From the NCBI RefSeq assembly GCF_051014685.1, contig NW_027478721.1:1-64000 (forward strand): a DNA stretch of 64,000 nt, written 5' to 3'. The DNA comes from Ptiloglossa arizonensis (Eukaryota; Arthropoda; Insecta; Hymenoptera; Colletidae). The notes beneath the pieces are model-generated. The model did no database searches and had not been told where the DNA came from. It saw only the letters and a list, made by a program, of their open reading frames with translations. A program made the translations under genes and the position numbers. Every line of letters begins with the position of its first letter. Within the stretch, counting starts at the first letter, position 1. Shown here piece after piece: positions 52,582 through 62,469 of this stretch.

Positions 52582-52998
52582 TGAAAATATTTACGCATCC
52601 TTACCACATAGTTACCCCAAGACCATGACCTTTAATTACTTCTATAAATATTATAAATTTATTTATAAGATTAATTTTATTCACAAATTCAAAACTTTTT
52701 ACCCTATTAGTAACAAATCCATTTATATTAATTACTTGCTTATCATTATGATGACGTGATACCATTCGAGAAAGAACATTTCAAGGATTTCACTCTCAAT
52801 CAATTCATTCTATATTAAAAATAAGTATATTATTATTTATTATTTCTGAACTAGTTTTCTTTATTTCTTTTTTCTGGACATATATTCATAACTCAATTTC
52901 CCCAAGAATTGAACTAGGTATAAATTGACCCGATATATAAATTAAAATACTAAATCCATTTGATATCCCATTATTAAATTCTATCATTTTAATTTCCT
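52581..52998 (+). pseudogene. cox3: cox3 (cytochrome c oxidase subunit III), truncated NUMT copy
   Basis: Starts at ATG 52,581 with the typical HPYHIVTPSPWPL, then [33 protein letters not shown] and IELGMNWP. The family motif WPPxGI reads WPD-Met-stop-I, with TAA at 52,938-52,940. Cox3 similarity continues through NPFDIPLLNSIILIS and ends near 52,998, about 139 of 260 codons. There the sequence passes directly into the antisense 3' end of nad4. The rest of cox3 and everything that lies between cox3 and nad4 in an insect mitogenome (trnG, nad3, the tRNA cluster, nad5, trnH) is missing. Confidence 0.93.
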
Positions 52999-53251
52999 TC
53001 GAAAAATATAAAATTTAAAGGGATTCAATGTATTAAAACTATTATACAATTAAATACTGAATAGTTATTTATATACTTGTAAAAATAATTACCTTTCCCA
53101 TGAAAAATATAAATAAATATATATATATTGAATGTAAAAAATTTAAAAAACACATAAATAAAAATAAAATTACTAACATTTTCAACAAAATAATTAAATT
53201 AATGAATAAAAATACCTCCCCAATTAAATTTAAAGAAATAGGAACTGATCC
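52998..53251 (-). pseudogene. nad4: nad4, 3' end (NADH dehydrogenase subunit 4), NUMT fragment
   Basis: Read on the minus strand from 53,251, the sequence encodes SVPISLNLIGEVFLF (family pattern PPSLNLLGEI), a run of hydrophobic residues, and then HGKGNYFYKY...HWIPLNFMFF (family pattern QHGK...HWLPLN near the C-terminus). The two parts are in different frames: one base is missing in the run of A (T on the coding strand) at 53,103-53,107. About 85 C-terminal codons of roughly 440 are present. Orientation opposite to cox1 is normal for insects. The fragment ends at the start of the second satellite array. Confidence 0.85.
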
Positions 53252-54019
53252 GTTCTTCCGTTTCTCAGTTTTTCCGTTTCTCCATCTCTCCGTTTCTCCG
53301 TTTCTCGGTTTCTCCGTTTCTCCGTTTCTCCGTTTCTCCGTATTTCCGTTTCTCGGTTTCTCCGTTTCTCCGTTTCTCCGATTCTCCGTTTCTTTCTTCG
53401 TTTCTCCGTTTATTTCTTCGTTTCTCCATTTATTTCTCCGTGTCTCCGTTTCTTTGTTCGTTTCTCAGTTTCTTTGTTCGTTTCTCCGTTTCTTTGTTAG
53501 TTTCTCCGTTTCTTTGTTCGTTTCTTCGTTTCTTTCTTCGTTTCTTCGTTTCTTTCATCGTTTCTCCGTTTCTTTCTTCGTTTCTCCGTTTCTTTCTACG
53601 TTTCCTTCTTCGTTTCTCCGTTTCTGTCTTCGTTTCTCCGTTTCTTTCTTCGTTTCTCCGTTTATTTCTTCGTTTCTCCATTTATTTCTCCGTTTCTCCG
53701 TTTCTTTCTTCGTTTCTCCGTTTCTTTCTTCGTTTCTCCGTTTCTTTCTTCGATTTTCCGTTTCTTTCTTCGTTTCTCCATTTCTTTCTTCTATTCTTCA
53801 TTCCGTTCTTCGTTTCTCAGTTTCTTTCTTCGTTTCTTCGTGTCTTTCTTCGCTTCTCCGTTTCTTTCTTCGTTTCTCCGTTTCTTTCTTCGTTTCTCCG
53901 TTTCTTCCTTCGTTTCTTCGTTTCTCCGTTTCTCCGTTTCTCCGTTTCTCCGTTTCTCCGTTTCTCCGTTTCTCCGTTTCTCCGTTTCTCCGTTTCTCCG
54001 TTTCTCCGTTTCTCCGTTT
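53252..54019 (-). repeat. Second short array, three-part 8/20/8-bp structure
   Basis: Same family and same orientation as 47,961-48,279. Irregular 8-bp units run to about 53,385. A core of about 27 20-bp units (cgtttctccgtttctttctt type, with occasional shortened units) runs to about 53,925. A clean tail of about 11 tttctccg units ends at 54,019 and is followed by the shared 18-bp flank. Long open frames on both strands here come from the repeat composition and are not genes. Confidence 0.93.
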
Positions 54020-54020
54020 A

Positions 54021-54038
54021 GATTAAATGATTATAATA
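54021..54038 (+). repeat. 18-bp direct repeat flanking the insert (right copy)
   Basis: Identical to 48,280-48,297. On this side it continues into recognisable nuclear repeat sequence (attttgatcg...), so this copy probably represents the original array-to-chromosome border. Confidence 0.88.
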
Positions 54039-54280
54039 ATTTTGATCGTACTTCAAAGTAAAGAGATGTTTCTTAAAGTTTTAAAACATGGAAAGTAATA
54101 ATTGTCTATGAGATATATCAATTTAACATTTGACTAATACTTGAAGAATCGAAATTTGTGGTATTTTCCTGATACCAAAGGTTGAAATTCAGGAAAAAAT
54201 TTTAGAAAATGTTTGATTTTGGGACTCTTGGTGTCAGTGTACGATATGCGAGGAAGTGGCACGATTTCGCGGATTCTTAG
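54039..54280 (+). repeat. Truncated copy of the dispersed ~540-bp family with a private insertion
   Basis: 54,041-54,273 matches 59,677-59,926 in the same orientation, with about 15-20% differences by eye. It includes the unusual segment with tttcct-ataccaaagg and gatatgcgaggaagtg that other family members lack. The 20-bp satellite therefore abuts, or was inserted into, a member of this family. Confidence 0.8.
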
Positions 54281-54540
54281 AATTGACGTCAAATTCCAAG
54301 AATTTCCGCGAATCGAAATTTTGTTGTACTTTCGAACGAATTTCTGAATCATGGATTCCGATTTTCTTTGTATCAGGAGAACATGATAGTTGAGGACATA
54401 TAGTTTTAAGTAGTTTTAGCAGTTTGATAGGATCGGGTTAAAGAAATGGAAACAAATAATGGACAAAAATAAAGTTTCTGCTGTCAGTGAAATTGATTTT
54501 ATTTCAATACACCAATTGAACTTGTTGAAAGTACTGTACC
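54281..54540. other. Spacer with nothing recognised
   Basis: About 260 bp of sequence with no repeat partner that I can see in the window, no tRNA and no convincing reading frame. Confidence 0.5.
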
Positions 54541-54554
54541 GTAAAGTACTTTAC
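54541..54554. repeat. 14-bp palindrome at the foldback edge
   Basis: gtaaagtactttac is a perfect palindrome within the near-repeat tactgtaccgtaaa...tactgtaccgtaaa (54,532-54,545 and 54,553-54,566). It lies immediately outside the left foldback arm and is not seen at the right edge. Confidence 0.75.
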
Positions 54555-54699
54555 TGTACCGTAAAAATTACTATTCTAAACTCGCAGCCGATTAGCTCGG
54601 TACTACCCACGACGAATAATTACTGTTCGTCGCGAGTAATACCGATTACCAGGTCTCACCACGTGGAGGTTGCTGCGAGCGGAGACCCGGAGAGAGATA

Positions 54700-55245
54700 G
54701 ATGGAATCAAAGTTCCATCGATCTCCCTCGACACCCGATACAAACGAAGATACTAAACCAAAGAGATGGAAGGAATCAATGTTCCTTCGATCTCCTCATT
54801 TAGTTCTGCCAAGCAATTACATTATGGAAAAATTAGGCAAAATTGGAAAAGACGCGACACGAACCGTGCAGTTGGTCCTACTAGGTCAGTCCCGTTTCCC
54901 CTCAGTGGGCCCGATTAAAGAGGAAATGCACGACGCCGTCCACTCATATAGAGTGCCCCGTTTCTCCCAACTCCGCGTCAGGAACCACGCAAAGCGTGGA
55001 CCTGACTCACGGAGGATGACGAAGAGAGGGTCTTATGGCACAGGGCTTCCACAGGGACCGATGCGAACACCTGCCCCTGTGGTCGCAGCATGTTCTCTCT
55101 GGAAGCGGACGCACCAGAAGAGACGGCGATCGACCGTTCGGACCACCTACACGGCCGGTCACTTGCTTATGCAACAAGCAGTGATGACCGGGCTGAAGAA
55201 CGAGGAAGCGAGCAGAAATAAGCTAAAGATTGGATAATTGCTTGA
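54700..55245 (+). other. GC-richer arm segment, left copy (open frame, probably not a gene)
   Basis: A 178-codon open frame (54,701-55,237) in GC-richer DNA. Two related copies lie in the right arm on the minus strand (62,556-62,999 and 61,950-62,399). The copies share a MEKLGKIGKDATRTVQL-like stretch and, between two of them, VPRFSQLRVRNHAKRGPDS, but they shift frame relative to each other afterwards, so no protein is conserved over its length. I recognise no domain. It is most likely untranslated or decayed element sequence. Confidence 0.5.
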
Positions 55246-55335
55246 CAGATAACAGATATTTGTACACGATGGCCTTAAAATTAACTTATTCCAAGCTTAA
55301 CTAAAGATCCCACGGGGGTTGCGACGATAGTGTCC

Positions 55336-55507
55336 TCTTCGTTCTTCGTTCTTCGTTCTTCGTTCTTCGTTCTTCGTTCTTCGTTCTTCGTTCTTCGTTC
55401 TTCGTTCTTCGTTCTTCGTTCTTCGTTCTTCGTTCTTCGTTCTTCGTTCTTCGTTCTTCGTTCTTCGTTCTTCATTCTTCGTTCTTCGTTCTTCGTTCTT
55501 CGTTCTC
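55336..55507 (+). repeat. 7-bp minisatellite, about 24.5 copies of ttcgttc
   Basis: Near-perfect tandem ttcgttc, with one ttcattc variant near 55,472. The corresponding place in the right arm (61,864-61,885) has only three copies on the other strand (cgaagaa). The repeat therefore expanded in one arm after the arms separated. Arginine/asparagine-rich open frames across it are compositional. Confidence 0.95.
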
Positions 55508-55850
55508 CGGTGTGCCTACCTAAGAGAAACCTAAAGTCAAGGCATGATAAAAAAATGATAGAAAATAGAAATGAAGTTGGTTAGTGATTAAATACAGTCA
55601 TTCAGTAACAAAGGAAATAAAGGCAAGATTGACAAAAAAATAAACATGGAAAAACAAGTACAAAGTAAAATCAGAGAACAAATAAAATAAATTACAGAAA
55701 GAAACAATTAAAAACCAAAGAAAGGATTGAGAGAATGGTCGCCAGTACTGACCACCGCCTACCGGCGGCCAGTACCGGTTACCAAGGTGGGGGTCCCCCT
55801 TCCATAAACCTAAAACGAAGAGATCCATCCACCTCCGAGGCTCCAGGAAG
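55508..55850 (-). other. Left-arm internal region downstream of the TATA/Inr pair
   Basis: Matches the reverse complement of about 61,580-61,860 in the right arm. It includes the GC-rich paired motif gtaccggttacc/ggtaaccggtac, a T-rich (on the minus strand) stretch, and aagagaaacctaaagtca. No coding potential is recognised. Confidence 0.6.
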
Positions 55851-55852
55851 AA

Positions 55853-55885
55853 TGAAATTTTAAACAACCGGGGGCTCCTTATATA
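55853..55885 (-). promoter_or_regulatory. Candidate core promoter (TATA + initiator), left arm
   Basis: On the minus strand, TATATAAG (55,885-55,878) is followed 32 bp downstream by TCATT with its A at 55,853, the spacing expected for an arthropod TATA/Inr promoter. The mirror image is present in the right arm. Transcription would run leftward, out of the foldback. Confidence 0.5.
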
Positions 55886-55936
55886 CCCTCCGTAAAGTCA
55901 CTTACCGGTTCTTCCATTGTCTTTGTTCGATCTAAT

Positions 55937-57540
55937 CGAAATTTTCGAAGGCGAACGGTTTCGGTGAATGTTTGTTCATTTCCGCGATTGTTACTAACAT
56001 TTATACATGTTCCCAATATTGATCGAACAATGTGCATCTTTTTTATGTATTGCAATTAATTAAGAAACTTATAGAAATTGATTTTGATCGAGACTCGATG
56101 TTAAAACGTGTTTCGTAAAGTTTTTAAGCATGGAAAGTAACAATTGTTCATTAAATGCATTAAGTTAACATTTGTTTAATTCTTATAATTTACACAATAC
56201 GCGTAGAAGTTGTGTTTATTACATAAAAGTGCCGAAATTCAATTAATCGCTTTTTTAGATAGAAAAATCATCGCGATGAAGACTTGTGAATCGATAATCG
56301 ATACCTGTAGCCTTGAAAATGTCAGTTGGTTCTCAGCGAAAAATTCCTTCGCGAACAAAGAATATTTCAACGAAATGATATTTTAAGCCATTATTTATAC
56401 TAGAACATTGTTAATAATTGTTTAATCTACAGTCCTACGACGGTTGATAATAAATATGTTAAATAAACATCGAGATATTGCGAAATCTTCGAAGGCGGAC
56501 GGTTTCGGTTAATGTTTGTTCATTTCCGCGATTGTTATTAACATTTATGCATGTTCCCAATATTGATCGAACAATATGCATCTTATTTAGGTATCATAAA
56601 TCATTAGTTAGTTTTCAGAAATTAATTGATTTCGAAAATGAAAGCAAAATATTGATATTCATATATTTCTCGATTTGCAACCTAAATTAATCTTTATAAG
56701 CAAATTATTCATTTACAATGCAAAAGAAAATGCATTTTGTAACATTCATATTCCCAACTTTTACAGTGCAAACCATTAATTAGTTTACAAATGTTAATTT
56801 TCATAAAAAATGGAGAAATATATGTATACCAAACTCTTCGTTAAATTTTCCGATAAAATTTAATTCACATACTGTAACATAAAAGTTCGTAACGTGGAAA
56901 AATGTTTCTAACAATCGCCTAGAGACATAAACATTCGCTAAAGCAATTCGTGTTCCCAGATTTCGCAATATCTTGATGTTTGTTTATCATAATTATTAAC
57001 AACCGTCGTAGGACCGTAGATTAAATAATTATGAACAATTTCCTAGTATAAATAATGGCTTAAAATATCATTTCGTTGAAATATTCTTTGTTCGCGATGG
57101 AATTGTTCTTATTGAGATCAAACCGACATTGTCAAGGCTGGAAATGTTTATCGATTCACAAACGTCTATCACGATGGTTTTTCTATCTAGAAAAGCGATT
57201 AATTGAATTTCGACGCTTTTACATCAAGAATACAGCTTCCACGCATAATCCGAAAATTATAAGAACGAAACAAATGTTAAATTAATGTATCTAATAAACA
57301 ATTGTTACTTTCCATGCTTTGAAACATTAAGGAACACGTTTATACCTAGAATCTCGGTCAAAATTAATTGCTGTAGGCGAATCAATCATATTTAATGCAT
57401 AAATAAGATGCATATTGTAAGATAAATGTTCGGAATATGTATAAATGTTAGTAACAATCGCGGAAATGAACAAACATTCACCGAAACCGTTCGCCTTCGC
57501 AGATTTCGCAATATCCTGACGTTCATTTATCATATTTATT
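55937..57540. repeat. Members of the ~540-bp repeat family, left cluster
   Basis: One full copy in minus orientation (about 55,937-56,495), a partial minus copy (56,488 to about 56,640), a poorly matching AT-rich switch region (about 56,640-56,940), then a plus copy (about 56,955-57,500). Diagnostic words are aacaatcgcggaaatgaac, accgaaaccgttcgcc, gcgattaattgaattt and tataaataatggctta, or their complements. No conserved reading frame is shared between copies. Confidence 0.8.
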
Positions 57541-58960
57541 AACAATCATCGTAGGATTGTAGATTAAACCATTATTAACAATTTCCTAGTATAAATAATG
57601 GTTTAAAATATCATTTCGTTGAAATATTCTTTGTTCAGGAAGGAATTTTACATTGAGATGCAACCGACATTCTCAAGGCTACACGTATCGATCATCGCGA
57701 AGATTGTTCTATTCAGAAAAGCGATTAATTGAATTTCGCCGCTTTGGAGTAAAAAATGAAACTTCTACGCGTATTGTGTAAATTATAAAAATTAAACAAA
57801 TGTTAAATTAATGTATCTAATAAACAATTGTTACTTTCCATGCTTTAAAACTTTCCGAAACACGTTTTACTATAAATCTCGATCAAAAACAATTTCTTTA
57901 AGTTACTTAATCACTTTTAATGCATAAATAAGATGCACATTGTTCAATTAATATTGAGAACATGCATAAATGTTAGTAACAATCGCGGAAATGAACAAAC
58001 ATTCACCGAAACCGTTCGTCTTCGCAGATTTTGCAATATCTCGATGTTTATTTATCATATTTATTAACAACCGTCATAGGACCATACTTTAGACAATTAT
58101 TAACAATGTTCTAATATAAATAATGGCTTGAAAGTCATTACTTTCTGGAAATATTTGTTAGATCGAACAAAGACAATCGAAGTAACCGTGCGATAAAATA
58201 AATGAATATTTTTCTACATATCGAAAAAATAGTTTGTATATATGCATGTATATTCCGAACGCTCAGTGATACACATATGACACACGGCAATGAAGTGGGT
58301 TTGCCATCTACTAGAGAATAGGTAAACTACACTTAAGGTGTGAAAAAACCTGGCGGAGAAACGCTCAAGTTTGTTGAGGAATTCTTGTTATTTCCACCAA
58401 TAGATAGCGCCACATGCATAATTTACCGACATTACAGATAAGTATTTCCATTTGTATGGTATTCCCTACCGTGCAATAAAATAAATAAATATTTTTGTAC
58501 AAAGTTTCGTATGTATCATCTTTCGAATAAATGTAAAGTTAAACGAAATCAGCGTAATGAAATTTCTCTGCATTCTAGCCTTCCTTTATACATTTAAAAA
58601 AATCTTTGATACCTCGAAATCATGGCTACACATATCGATTATCGACTCACAACTGTTTATCATGATGATTTTTCTACATAGAAAAGCGATTAATCGAAAT
58701 TCAGCACGTTTGAGTAAGAAATACAAATTCTACGCGTATTGTGTAAATTATGAGAATTAAATAAATGCTAAACTATTGCACTAAATAGACAATTATTACT
58801 TTCCTTGCTTTCAAACTTTACGAAACAAGTTTTTACTTTGAATCTCGATCAAAATCAATTTCTATAAGTATAATCATTTACCATGCATAAATAGGATACA
58901 TATTGTTCGATTAATATTGGGAACATGCATATATGTTAGTAACAATCGCGAAAGTTAACA
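57500..58960 (+). repeat. Members of the ~540-bp repeat family, central-left cluster
   Basis: A full plus copy (about 57,500-58,030) follows the previous one in tandem at a spacing of about 527 bp (aacaatcgcggaaatgaac near 57,453 and 57,980). The next copy (from about 58,030) is split: its beginning is at 58,030-58,150 and its remainder at 58,600-58,960. The gap is occupied by another element. Confidence 0.75.
58186..58510 (+). mobile_element. ~320-bp element bounded by direct repeats, left mirror copy
   Basis: It interrupts a member of the ~540-bp family. Both ends carry related ~40-bp sequences in direct orientation (ccgtgcgataaaataaatga at 58,187 and ccgtgcaataaaataaataa at 58,469). The core includes caatgaagtgggtttgccat, a stretch with ctactagagaatagg, and ccaccaatagatagcgcca. 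Its reverse complement is at 59,060-59,395. It has no coding capacity, so it is a short non-autonomous element or part of the foldback. Confidence 0.65.
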
Positions 58961-59059
58961 AATATGTTCTCCAAGAGACGGCAACCCATATAATTACCAC
59001 GTTGCAAATGTTTGGAATTTCAGATCATATTTGCATGCATCACAAACAATAATTTCGAT

Positions 59060-59395
59060 ATGTAGAGAAATATTTATTTATTTTATCGCACGGTAGGGAA
59101 TATTATACAAATGGGATTACATATCTTTAATGTCGGTAAATTTATGCTCGTGGCGCTATCTATTGGTGGAAATAAGAACAATTCCTCAACAAACTTGAGC
59201 GTTTCTCCGCCAGGTGTTTTCACACTTTAAGTGTAGTTTACCTATTCTCTAGTAGATGGCAACCCACTTCATTGCCGTGTGACATATGTGTGTCACGGAG
59301 CGTTCAGAATATATATTTGCATATATACAGACTATAATTTCGATATGTAGAGAAATATTCATTTATTTTATCGCACGGTTACTTCGATTGTCTTT
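59060..59395 (-). mobile_element. ~320-bp element bounded by direct repeats, right mirror copy
   Basis: Reverse complement of 58,186-58,510, with the terminal cgcacgg words at about 59,088 and 59,372. With its partner it forms the innermost clear pair of the foldback, around a spacer of roughly 550 bp. Confidence 0.65.
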
Positions 59396-59399
59396 GTTC

Positions 59400-61495
59400 A
59401 ATCTAACAAATATTTCCAGAAAGTGATGACTTTCAAGCCATTATTTATGCTAAAACAATGTTAATAATTGTTTAATCTACGGTCCCACGACGCTTGTTAA
59501 TAATTATGATAAATAAACGTCAAGATATTGCTAAATTTGCGAAGGCGAACGGCTTCGGTGAATGTTTGTCCATTTCCGCAATTGTTAGTAATATTTATAT
59601 GTGCTCCCAATATTAATTGAACAATGTGAATATTATTTATGCATCACAAATGATTAAGAAACTTATAGAAATTAATTTTGATCGAGCTCCGAAGTAAAGA
59701 GGTGTTTCTTAAAGTTTTAAAATATGGAAAGTAATAATTGTCTATTAGATATATCGATGTAACATTTGATTAGTACTTGAGAAATCGAAATGCATACTTC
59801 CTTGGCGACAGTGTTTTCCTCATACCAAAGGATGAAATTCAGACATAAATTGTAGAAAATGTTCAATGTTGGGACTCTTGTTGTCAGGAGTATATGATAT
59901 GCGAGGAAGTGCCACGATTTCGCGAATGAAAAATACTTCTATGAAAAATAATGTTTTAATCCATTATTTATACCAGGACATTGTTAATAATTTTTTATAC
60001 CATGGTGCTACGACGGTTGTTAATAATTCTGATGAATGAACATCAAGATATTGCGAAATCTGCGAAGGGGAACGGTTTCAGTGAATTGTTGTTCATCCAC
60101 GCGATTGTTATTAACATTTATGCATGTTTCGAACATTTATGTGAGAGAATGCATCTTAGTTATGCATTGTAAATTATTGATTTGCCTATAGAAATTAAAT
60201 TTCATCGAGAATTGAAGTAAAACGTGGTATTCATATGTTTCTCGATTTTCGATCGAAATTAATATTTGTAAAGTAATTAATGACTTATAATGCACAAACA
60301 AGATGCACATTGTAATGTTAATATTCGGAACGTGCGTAAATGTTAATAACAATCACGGAAATGAAAAAACATTTACCAAAACCGTTCTCCTTCATAGATT
60401 TTGCAATATCTTGATGTTTATTTATTATAATCATTAACAACCATCGTTGGACCATAGTTTAAACAATTATTAACAATGTCCTAGTATAAATAATGGCTTA
60501 AAATATCATTTCGTTAAAATATTCTTTGTTCACGAAGGAATTTTTCGTTGAGATCCAACTGATATTCTCAATGTTACAGGTATCGATGATCGATTCACAA
60601 GTGTTCATCACGATAATTTTTCTATTTAGAAAAGCGATTAATTGAATTGTGACACTTTTAAGTAAAAAATGCAACTTCTGCACGTATTGTGTAAATTATA
60701 AGAATTAAATAAATGTTAAATTAATGTACCAAATAGACAATTACTACTTTCTATGCATTAAATCTTTACGAAACACGTTTTCACTTCGAATCCCAATCAA
60801 AATCAATTTCTATAAGTTACTTAATCATTTGTAATGCATAGATAAGATGTACATTGTTCGATTAATATTGGGAGCACGCGAAAAAGTTAATAACAATCGC
60901 ATATAGGAAGAAACATTCACAGAAACCGTTCGCCTTCGCAGATTTTGCAATATCTTGATGTTTGTTTATCATAATTATTAATAACCGTCGTAGGACCGTA
61001 GTTTGAACAATTATTAACTATTTCCTAGTATAAATAATGGCTTAAAATATCATTTCGTTGAAATATTCTTTGTCCGCGAAGGAATTTTTCGCTGAGATCC
61101 AACTGACATTTTCAAGGCTACAGGTATCGATTATCGATTCACAAGTCTTCATCGCGATGATTTTTCTATCTAAAAAAGCGATTAATTGAATTTCGGCACT
61201 TTTATGTAAAAAATACCACTTCTACGCGTATTATGTAAATTATAAGAATTAAACAAATGTTAAATTAATGTATTTAATGAACAATTGTTACTTTCCATGC
61301 TTTGAAACTTTACGAAACACGTTTTAACATCGAGTTTCGATCAAAATCAATTTCTATAAGTTTCTTAATTAATTGCAATACATAAATAAGATGCACATTG
61401 TTCGATCAATATTGGAAACATGCATAAATGTTAGTAACAATCGCGGAAATGAACAAACATTCACCGAAACCGTTCGCCTTCGAAGATTTCGATTA
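59400..61495. repeat. Members of the ~540-bp repeat family, right cluster
   Basis: In order: minus-orientation pieces (59,400-59,520 and 59,525-59,790); a private insertion at 59,790-59,926 that is also present at 54.15-54.27 kb; another minus copy piece (59,940 to about 60,240); then plus copies at about 60,240-60,380 (partial), 60,380-60,930 and 60,930-61,490. The last two are in tandem at about 545 bp. The final copy mirrors 55,937-56,495. No gene is seen. Confidence 0.75.
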
Positions 61496-61542
61496 GATCG
61501 AACAAAGACAATGGAAGAAACGGTAAGTCACCTTGGGGAGGG

Positions 61543-61577
61543 TATATAAGGAGCCCCCGGTTGTTTAAAATTTCATT
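61543..61577 (+). promoter_or_regulatory. Candidate core promoter (TATA + initiator), right arm
   Basis: TATATAAG at 61,543-61,550 and TCATT at 61,573-61,577, A of the initiator 32 bp from the TATA start, with the GC-rich gagcccccggttg between them. Both arms conserve the TATA box, the initiator and their spacing. Transcription would run rightward through 61,580-63,100. This layout resembles the promoter of an LTR (inference); no LTR ends or primer-binding site were recognised. Confidence 0.5.
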
Positions 61578-61863
61578 GTTCCCGAAGCCTCCGAGGTGGA
61601 CGCATCTCTTCGTTTTAGGTTTATGGAAGGGGGACCCCTCACCATGGTAACCGGTACTGGCCGCCACTCTCTCAATCCTTTCTTTTTTTTTCTAACTGTT
61701 TCTTTGTCTAATTCATTTCATTTGTACTCTGATTTTAATTTCTACTTGTTTTGACATGTTTATTTTTTTCCACTAACCAAATTCATTTCTATTTTCTATT
61801 ATGCCATGACTTTAGGTTTCTCTTAGGTTTCTCTTAGATACATTCTCTTAGATGTATCGGAAA

Positions 61864-61885
61864 ACGAAGAACGAAGAACGAAGAG
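61864..61885 (-). repeat. 7-bp minisatellite, right-arm counterpart (3 copies)
   Basis: Three copies of cgaagaa on the + strand at the position symmetrical to the 24.5-copy ttcgttc array of the left arm. Confidence 0.85.
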
Positions 61886-61949
61886 GACTGATGTATTGCA
61901 TCCTCCGCAGGACTGTTAATTCTAAGTATAGACTAAGTTAGTTTTAAGG

Positions 61950-62465
61950 TTACCATGTACGAGTACCTGTGATCTGCCGAGCAATTATCCAATCTTTAAC
62001 TTCTTTTTGCTCGCTTGCTCGTATCTCAGTCCGGCCACCTCTGCTTGTTGCATAAGCAAGTGACCGGCCGTGGAGGTGGACCGAACGCTCGATCGCTGTC
62101 TCTTCTGGTGCGTCCGCTTTGAGAGAGAATATGCTGCGAACACAGGGGCAGGTGTTCGCACCGGTCCCTGCGGAAGTCCTTGTGCCACAAGACCCTCTCT
62201 TTGTCATCCTCCGTGAGTCAGGTCCACGCTTTGCGTGGTTCCTGACGCGGAGTTGGGAGAAACGGGGCACTCTATATGAGTGGACGGCGTCGTGCATTTC
62301 CTCTTTAATCGGGCCCACTGAGGGGAAACGGGACCGACCTAGTAGGAGCAACTCCACGGTTCTTGTCGCGTATTTCCCAATTTCGCCTAATTTTTCCATA
62401 ATGTAATTGCTTGGCAGAATTAAACGAGGAGATCAAAGGAACATTGATTCCGTCCATCTCTGCAG
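61950..62465 (-). other. GC-richer arm segment, right inner copy
   Basis: Minus-strand match to 54,790-55,240, including an open frame (62,399 to 61,950) that begins MEKLGEIGKYATRTVEL and shares VPRFSQLRVRNHAKRGPDS with the left-arm copy before shifting frame. It is an extra copy, in tandem with 62,470-63,000. It is probably not coding. Confidence 0.5.
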
Positions 62466-62469
62466 TTAG

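Noticed and set aside
53100..54026. 308-codon frame running from the nad4 remnant into the second array
   Set aside because: A chance fusion of AT-rich NUMT sequence with satellite translation.
54701..55237. Protein-coding gene of 178 codons in the foldback arm
   Set aside because: Related copies in the right arm shift frame relative to it, no known domain is visible, and initiation and splicing context are lacking. Kept only as an element segment.
55281..55584. Reading frames over the 7-bp minisatellite on both strands
   Set aside because: Purely repetitive translation with a 7-residue period.
56478..60683. Short reading frames of 60-75 codons in the ~540-bp family
   Set aside because: Not conserved between family members and typical of random AT-rich DNA.
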